10,691 nucleotides of DNA, taken from Thermoplasmata archaeon. Lineage in GTDB: Archaea; Thermoplasmatota; Thermoplasmata; Thermoplasmatales; Thermoplasmataceae. Position 1 is the stretch's first letter. Every line of letters begins with the position of its first letter. Of the stretch, positions 5,939 to 10,691 are shown in pieces. The position numbers and the translations under genes are program-made. Location of the stretch: contig JAJYDZ010000027.1 of the NCBI GenBank assembly GCA_021790415.1, positions 1-10,691 of the forward strand. The letters run 5' to 3'. The notes below the pieces were generated by a model. It searched no databases. It was not told where the DNA came from and saw nothing but the letters and a program-made list of their open reading frames with translations.

Positions 5939-6541
5939 ATGGCTCGCAAAGATGATTGGGATTATACTTACAGCAGCACAGAAGTTGAGAAACTGCCATG
6001 GTATAACCCAAAATTAGATGCTGACTTAAAAACTGCCATAAAGGACCTTCAGATGAAGAAAGGCAAATTCTTGGATATAGGAACAGGGCCGGGGACACAG
6101 GCCATAGGCCTAGCTAAGCTTGGGTTCAGCGTAATAGCCCTAGATATATCAACCGTAGCCATAGAAAAAGCAAAAGTGCGTGCAAAAAATGATGGAGTAA
6201 ATATTAGGTTCCTTGTCGATGACATTTTGAATACTAAGCTTCGCATGAAGCAGTTTGATTTCATTCTAGATAGGGGAGTGTTTCACACAATTGATCCAAA
6301 TGAGAGGCCAAAATACGTAAGTTCTATAAAAGAGCTATTGAAGGAGGATGGTCTCTATTTTATGAAATGTTTCTCGACCAAAACGCTGGGCACTTGGGGA
6401 CCACATAGATTTACAAAAGAGCAGATAATAGATTATTTCAGCTACAAATTTAAGATTATCTCAATAAAAGATTCGATATTTGCTGACACTCTTGATCAAA
6501 AACCAAAAACACTTTTTTGCATTATGCGATCCAAGCATTAA
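5939..6541 (+). CDS. Class I SAM-dependent methyltransferase (TPMT/TehB-like small-molecule type)
   Basis: A 200-residue cytosolic protein, full length for a single-domain Rossmann methyltransferase. Motif I is FLDIGTGPGTQAIGLA (44-59). The acidic residue after strand 2 is ALDIS (D69), which should bind the SAM ribose, and VDDIL (93-97) is the adenine-side motif. FDFILDRGVFHTID (106-119) matches the D-R-G-x-F/L-H strand-4 motif of TehB- and thiopurine-methyltransferase-like enzymes. The N-terminal WDYTYSS...LPWYNP also fits that group, where it caps the substrate pocket. There is no NPPY motif, so DNA adenine methylation is unlikely; a small molecule such as a thiol, metalloid or metabolite is more likely. 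The exact substrate cannot be read from sequence. It stands alone on the plus strand between minus-strand genes, with its own strong promoter. GTG 5918 is the alternative start. Confidence 0.85.
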   Translation: MARKDDWDYTYSSTEVEKLPWYNPKLDADLKTAIKDLQMKKGKFLDIGTGPGTQAIGLAKLGFSVIALDISTVAIEKAKVRAKNDGVNIRFLVDDILNTKLRMKQFDFILDRGVFHTIDPNERPKYVSSIKELLKEDGLYFMKCFSTKTLGTWGPHRFTKEQIIDYFSYKFKIISIKDSIFADTLDQKPKTLFCIMRSKH

Positions 6542-6645
6542 AAGTAGTTACCTATCCGGCGGCTTCATCCCATAAGTATGTAATACTATTACGTTTAAAA
6601 TTATGGTATTTAACAACTGTATTGCATAACTACCCATAGGTCTTG

Positions 6646-6658
6646 GTGTTCTCTCGCA
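6646..6658 (+). repeat. Direct repeat copy 1 flanking the type IIG gene
   Basis: GTGTTCTCTCGCA occurs here and again at 10321-10333 in the same orientation. The pair encloses the type IIG gene, its promoter and the downstream hairpin. One chance 13-base match somewhere in a window this long is not rare, so the position is suggestive rather than decisive. Confidence 0.4.
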
Positions 6659-6681
6659 TAAGATTGAGTGAGGAATCGAGC

Positions 6682-6694
6682 ACATTTATTTATC
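6682..6694 (+). promoter_or_regulatory. Orphan TATA box
   Basis: ACATTTATTTATC, centred near 6688, predicts transcription from about 6714 toward the right. No protein start follows at a fitting place. The predicted transcript would include the hairpin at 6751-6781, so a small RNA, possibly antisense to the 3' end of the type IIG message, is conceivable. Confidence 0.3.
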
Positions 6695-6750
6695 AGTGCA
6701 ATATGAGAAAGCCACTGTTTTTATCTGATGCGGGATTTTCAGATGCTCGT

Positions 6751-6781
6751 CCCCCAAAGGCCCCTCCCAAGGTTTTGGGGG
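6751..6781. terminator. GC-rich hairpin downstream of the type IIG gene
   Basis: CCCCCAAA (6751-6758) pairs perfectly with TTTGGGGG (6774-6781) around a 15-base loop. It starts about 23 bases beyond the type IIG stop codon, read on the minus strand. No clean T-tract follows on either strand, so it is more likely a 3'-end stabiliser or a terminator aid than a classic terminator. A second small inverted repeat, TCTGA/TCAGA, lies at 6724-6743. Confidence 0.4.
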
Positions 6782-6804
6782 GCGGGTAATGGTTAAGGTT
6801 CCGG

Positions 6805-9800
6805 TTACAGCAGATCTTCAATTTTCTTTATCAACTTCTTATCGATGTTTCCATACACGAATGTGCCCAGAATATGGCTCATATCCTCCTTAGGTAGCTG
6901 AAACACTTCTTTAGCTATAACTGCCTCGATCTCTGCTCTCACCTCAACATTCTTAGGATTGCTCGACAACTCTTGGGACATTTTAACAATTCTATTCCTC
7001 AGGGATTCACTAACCTCAGGGATCGGCAGCTCGTAGAGGAAGAAATAATTGAGATTTGCTGATATTCTCAATCTGATGTAGTAATCAAGAACGAAGCTAT
7101 TGAACAGCGCAGCAAGGTAGTAGATATAATCTCCCAAAGCTGTCTGAACTACTTCGTTCTCTCTTATTTCATACTTGAAGGGGATGATGTATTGGAGATT
7201 GTCCATCAGGAACACTCTCGGAGGTACAACCGCAGCAATCATGGATCTTTCATTTGTGGAACTTCCAATTCTCCTCAAGACTAATCTTTCCATTTCGTAA
7301 TCCAGCTTAAGGACTCTGCTCTCCATGCCATCCTCGATAATTTTCAGGGTCAGGGAAGTATTGCCCTTCGGATGCTTCCCCTGACCGTTCAAAACCCTTT
7401 TAGCGCTCTTCTTTAGAAGACGCTTTCTTCCTCGCGTCTCGTCTACCCAGAATCTATTGGTGCTGAAATTCATATCATATTGGTTTATCGTCTTACCTTC
7501 ATACAAAATCAGTCCAGGAGGCTTAGTTGAAAAAAGGTCGGCATCATTTGCCTCATCAAATTCTCTCTTCAATTCTCGTTTCATCTCCTTCAGAGTTTTA
7601 TGATTAGACCTTATCCTCCTAGCTATCGGGATATCTTCTTCAGACCTGAATTCTGTAATACCAAGGACTTCGGGGGAAATCAAATTGATCAGCGAAACAG
7701 GGTAATCAAAACTATCCTCAATCTCTTTCTCGTCAGAAACATAGAATCTGGCCTTGAAGGGATTTCCAGTCTTCTCTCTAGAAACTACCAGCATATCAAA
7801 TTTGAATTGTGCATGGAGTCCTGAAAACCATGCCTTCCCCCTGTTCTCGAAAGATATGAGCTCCCTTATTTCCCAGGTGTCCATGATCTCTTTCCTGAGA
7901 AGGTAAGAACCCTCATCAGTGTGAAAGTTGGAGGGGATCAGGATTGCAAATCCGTCCCTGGCTATTTCCATGAACTTTTCCATGAATACTTTCTGATAGG
8001 AATAGTCGCCACTGTATTGCAGCTTGTAAGTTTCTTTCACATAGTTGGAAAGAGAGCTGTAGTGACTCTGGTATGAATCCCACAGTTTCCTGACATTTCC
8101 ATCCTGTAACTTCCCTTCGAAGAGCTTTTTGAATTCCTTTCCCGAAAGGGAGAATTTTGTTATGCCCTCGCCAAAAACCTCCGGATGCTTTGATGCAAAC
8201 TCCTTCGCATTAGACTTAAGGTTGTTCCAGGGTGGATTACTTATGACACCCGAGAACCCTTTCTTTCCCTCAAGAAGTTCACCTTTCTCATCAAAATAAA
8301 GGAAGAAGAATTCAAGCGGATAGAATAGGGTTTTATCTTCCATGATTTTGAATGCAGACTGAAACTCCCTTAGGAGTTCCTCCCTGATGGGCCTTTTCAT
8401 ACCTTCGATCTCTTCCGGTATTTCTGCACGGGAAGGGTCTTCAAGGTATTCCCTCCTCATTTTCACCATTTGCCGGATCTCTTCCTTGAATCTTCCCGAC
8501 AGCGTTTTGACAACTGGATCATCCGGCAGGGTTACAACCGAATTTCCGTTGATGAAATTGACCTTGAGGTCAGGAAGTATGTGATTGATGGACTCAGGAA
8601 GACTCTGGAAGTGGTAGGACCCTGGGTTAATCTTCACTGTTTCCTTCCATAAATTGACTTTCGCAACGCTCAGTGCCATGCTGTCAAGGTCAGCCCCGTA
8701 GATATGTCTCAGAACAAGCTTAGAGATAGCCTCCCTGTTGAGTCCCCTCCCCCCGTTGTCGTTGAACCCCAGAAACTTCCGGATCTCGTCTATTCTCTCC
8801 ATCTTTTCCCTTACATCATGGGGTATGTCCAGCCCGTTCTGATATCTATGAGCCCACTCCGTCTTTTCCTTTATCTTTTGATAAACAGTACTAATTTCCC
8901 TCAATACGCTGATCAGGAATGCACCGGAACCGCAAGCGGGATCTATTATCGTTATTCCCGTTAGACGTTTTGAATCCTCAAGCGCTTCCTCGAATTTATT
9001 TGCGTTCAGGTGTTCCAGCAATTGGTCTCTAATGGGTCCGAAAAGCTCCCCGATCAGTTTGGATGCCATCCTCCCCGTTATCGCCTTTGGGGTGTAGTAT
9101 ATCCCTTCGTCCTTCCTGTTCTCAGCCAGGAACATCTCGTAAGACTTCCCGAAAACGTCCTCGTCTATCAACCTGAAGCTGTAGGAGTACAGCCCTCCTG
9201 AGAATGTTTCAGGATCTTCAGTAAACCCTGCCACTTTCCCGAGGACTTTGAGGAAATTCTGATAATTCTCCCTCGAGTCCTTGAGTTTGGAAAGGATGTC
9301 GCTGGAGGGGACAAACAGCTCGGTATCGTAGTATTCGTAGAGGAATTCATCGAGGTCTTCGAAGAACTCCTTAAGGACTTTCTTAGGTCCCTTGGTATTC
9401 CATGAGTTGAACTTCTCGCTGAACATGTCCCATGTCTTCCTGTAATCTATAATCATGAAGTCTTCAAGTGTGAGGGCGAAGACAAGCTTGTTGAGAAGCA
9501 AGACGCTGCTGTGTTGGGGGTCGTCAATCCATTCCAGACTGCTGAGAAGTTCAAACCACTTCTTCAAATCCTTGAAGAACTGCTTGTCCAAGTCTCTTTT
9601 CTCAGAATCCTCTGTCGTTCTGCGGAGGTAGTCGTAGATATTCTTGGTAACTGATGCCCCTTCGATAAATTCCCTGAAAGTCTCTTTCTTAACATAGCCA
9701 AATTCCCTGATGCACCCCTTGTCGAAAATGAAAACGTCCTTAAGGTTGGTGAGAACAACATAATCCACCCCCCTGTTGCCCGGATCTCTGGTTCCCAGTA

Positions 9801-10212
9801 TGTACCGTATGATCTGATTTGTGTGGGTTTTGCCTGCCTGTTCCTTTAGATTATTATACTCGACCTCCAGGGACTCCAGTGAACCGTCACTCTTATGGAG
9901 GGGCTTGAGTTCGAGGGCAACTGGTAGTCCAAGCTCTTTGGACGACGGCAGGATGAAATCTACCCATCCGCCTCCCATCCTCCCCTCTGGAAAGTTCTCT
10001 ATTTCGGCATCCCTCATAATGGGCTTAAGAAGCTTGTCGGATAGCAGCGTCTCGGGTTTCGACCTTCCGAGCGCCATAACATATTCTTTTGCATCTTTTG
10101 TTTTGAACACACTGACGAGGTTCGAATTCCCATGATGGAAGGGGGTGTAAAGGAGTTCCAGGTCGTCCAGATAATCCTTCAGACCAGCGACAATGGATCT
10201 TTCGTCTGCCAC
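6805..10212 (-). CDS. Type IIG restriction-modification enzyme, Eco57I-like (single-chain nuclease plus N6-adenine methylase)
   Basis: A 1135-residue protein, in the size range of bifunctional type IIG enzymes. The N-terminal nuclease domain has GGGWVDF (D85) followed by VALELKPL (E101, K103), a PD-(D/E)xK site. A helical connector leads to motif X, KSYEMFLA then GIYYTPKAI (357-378). SAM motif I is DPACGSGAFL (424-433), followed by YGADLDSMALSVAKVNLW (505-522), INGNSV (554-559) and catalytic motif IV, ISNPPW (657-662), which marks N6-adenine methylation. A charged helical insertion sits at about 570-630. The C-terminal third carries the expected target-recognition region, ending near LYELPIPE (1059-1066). 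No separate specificity gene is present or needed. The GTG start at 10212 is supported by a TATA box 24 bases upstream, implying a leaderless transcript. GC content is visibly higher than in the GHKL gene. The recognition sequence is not predictable by eye. Confidence 0.92.
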   Translation of the reverse strand: MADERSIVAGLKDYLDDLELLYTPFHHGNSNLVSVFKTKDAKEYVMALGRSKPETLLSDKLLKPIMRDAEIENFPEGRMGGGWVDFILPSSKELGLPVALELKPLHKSDGSLESLEVEYNNLKEQAGKTHTNQIIRYILGTRDPGNRGVDYVVLTNLKDVFIFDKGCIREFGYVKKETFREFIEGASVTKNIYDYLRRTTEDSEKRDLDKQFFKDLKKWFELLSSLEWIDDPQHSSVLLLNKLVFALTLEDFMIIDYRKTWDMFSEKFNSWNTKGPKKVLKEFFEDLDEFLYEYYDTELFVPSSDILSKLKDSRENYQNFLKVLGKVAGFTEDPETFSGGLYSYSFRLIDEDVFGKSYEMFLAENRKDEGIYYTPKAITGRMASKLIGELFGPIRDQLLEHLNANKFEEALEDSKRLTGITIIDPACGSGAFLISVLREISTVYQKIKEKTEWAHRYQNGLDIPHDVREKMERIDEIRKFLGFNDNGGRGLNREAISKLVLRHIYGADLDSMALSVAKVNLWKETVKINPGSYHFQSLPESINHILPDLKVNFINGNSVVTLPDDPVVKTLSGRFKEEIRQMVKMRREYLEDPSRAEIPEEIEGMKRPIREELLREFQSAFKIMEDKTLFYPLEFFFLYFDEKGELLEGKKGFSGVISNPPWNNLKSNAKEFASKHPEVFGEGITKFSLSGKEFKKLFEGKLQDGNVRKLWDSYQSHYSSLSNYVKETYKLQYSGDYSYQKVFMEKFMEIARDGFAILIPSNFHTDEGSYLLRKEIMDTWEIRELISFENRGKAWFSGLHAQFKFDMLVVSREKTGNPFKARFYVSDEKEIEDSFDYPVSLINLISPEVLGITEFRSEEDIPIARRIRSNHKTLKEMKRELKREFDEANDADLFSTKPPGLILYEGKTINQYDMNFSTNRFWVDETRGRKRLLKKSAKRVLNGQGKHPKGNTSLTLKIIEDGMESRVLKLDYEMERLVLRRIGSSTNERSMIAAVVPPRVFLMDNLQYIIPFKYEIRENEVVQTALGDYIYYLAALFNSFVLDYYIRLRISANLNYFFLYELPIPEVSESLRNRIVKMSQELSSNPKNVEVRAEIEAVIAKEVFQLPKEDMSHILGTFVYGNIDKKLIKKIEDLL

Positions 10213-10230
10213 CAGTATTCATAATGCGGT

Positions 10231-10240
10231 AAAATATAAA
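10231..10240 (-). promoter_or_regulatory. TATA box of the type IIG gene
   Basis: TTTATATTTT on the minus strand, centred near 10235, is 24 bases from the GTG at 10212. The predicted transcription start falls within a base or two of the start codon, so the message is leaderless, and this selects GTG over any other start. Confidence 0.65.
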
Positions 10241-10320
10241 GGTATTCATATAGCGTTTATCCAACCCGATGCGGAATGCAACACCTTTTTGCTTCCTTTC
10301 ATATTCTTTCATACACTTCC

Positions 10321-10333
10321 GTGTTCTCTCGCA
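10321..10333 (+). repeat. Direct repeat copy 2 flanking the type IIG gene
   Basis: GTGTTCTCTCGCA again, identical over 13 bases to the copy at 6646-6658 and in the same orientation. It lies 108 bases upstream of the type IIG start codon. The sequence just outside each copy does not match except for a nearby CTT. Confidence 0.4.
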
Positions 10334-10691
10334 CGGTTCTTCAAAAATGGATTCTCTTTACTTTTCGTTCCAACGGTGATGCCGGGACGGCGGATGGGTG
10401 CAGTATTCGTCTGTGGTCCTGTGTGTTTTTGATGATCCCTGTTTCCCTGTCTCGTCCATGGTCGCGATCTTGTCCGTGGTTGGGACGTTGATGGTGGTAG
10501 GGTTTCATCAAAAAGAAGTACCAATGGGTGTTCCATGATTTGTTACCGTGTGTGCATCTTTCCCCTTGCCTGTCCTTCTTTCCTTTTCCCTGTTTTTTGT
10601 CCTATGCCCTGTCCCCTGCCTTCTGCTTCATCTTCCGCCTTATCTTCAGCCTTCCCCGGTCTTCCTCAGCTCAGCTTACCTTTCTCCGATG

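Larger units (their letters stand above)
10213..10691. other. Non-coding right flank with pyrimidine-rich tract
   Basis: Apart from the type IIG promoter, I find no convincing gene here. All minus-strand frames entering from the right edge meet stops within about 25 bases (TGA or TAA near 10669-10680). From about 10553 to the edge the plus strand is overwhelmingly C and T, with a matching polypurine minus strand, and the purine-rich strand translates to low-complexity charged nonsense. Loose repeats of CCTGT and TCCCTG occur at 10435-10455 and 10560-10620. No insertion-sequence end, tRNA or CRISPR repeat is seen. Confidence 0.5.

Noticed and set aside
6703..6789. 28-codon plus-strand frame ending in Gly-Gly-Gly, recalling small archaeal ubiquitin-like modifiers
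   Set aside because: Far too short for that fold, the end is simply the G-run of the hairpin, and the TATA box would start transcription downstream of the ATG.
10119..10130. GGTTCGAATTCC, similar to a tRNA T-arm
   Set aside because: There is no acceptor, anticodon or D-arm around it, and it lies inside the type IIG coding sequence (residues near GNSNLVSV).
10025..10536. Minus-strand frames of 95 and 75 codons around and upstream of the type IIG start
   Set aside because: They overlap the type IIG coding region or its promoter and have low-complexity, Pro/Arg/Thr-rich translations with no family pattern.

Overview
The window looks archaeal, most likely from the Thermoplasmata (an inference from sequence style, not a database match). 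The signs are AT-rich TATA boxes of the TTTATTTAT type about 25 bases ahead of starts, a near-leaderless methyltransferase and a leaderless GTG-started gene, an occasional strong Shine-Dalgarno site, and a lumazine-synthase fragment with the archaeal [11 protein letters not shown] signature. It reads as an accessory or defence-type region: large DNA-interacting proteins, a decayed insertion sequence, orphan fragments and gene-poor gaps.

Layout. The left edge (1-123, minus) holds a piece of riboflavin-pathway ribH whose 5' third is missing. A 30-base nested palindrome at 229-258 follows. A tight two-gene plus-strand unit comes next: a small DUF5678 protein (355-588) and a retropepsin-like aspartic protease (590-1045). 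Positions 1046-1744 are gene-poor, with one doubtful 69-residue minus-strand reading frame. A 1102-residue minus-strand protein (1745-5053) joins a sacsin/Hsp90-like GHKL ATPase domain to a C-terminal DUF3883-like nuclease domain. Just upstream of it lies the wreck of an IS5-type DDE transposase (5127-5694, minus) with an internal stop, a frameshift and a lost C-terminus. A class I SAM methyltransferase (5939-6541, plus) follows, with a strong TATA box. A 263-base gap carries an orphan TATA box and a GC-rich hairpin. A 1135-residue single-chain type IIG restriction-modification enzyme (6805-10212, minus) comes next, with a GTG start placed where a leaderless transcript would begin. The last 450 bases hold no convincing gene and become strikingly pyrimidine-rich on the plus strand.

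How the parts may work together. The type IIG enzyme should be self-sufficient: an N-terminal PD-(D/E)xK nuclease, an N6-adenine methylase and a C-terminal target-recognition region. The GHKL-nuclease protein has its own promoter and, near its transcription start, an operator-like dyad, so it is probably a separate, possibly regulated defence gene. No helicase, specificity subunit or other partner is adjacent. A 13-base direct repeat flanks the type IIG gene, and its GC content is visibly higher than that of the GHKL gene, so the two probably arrived separately. The DUF5678-protease pair has no demonstrable link to either.
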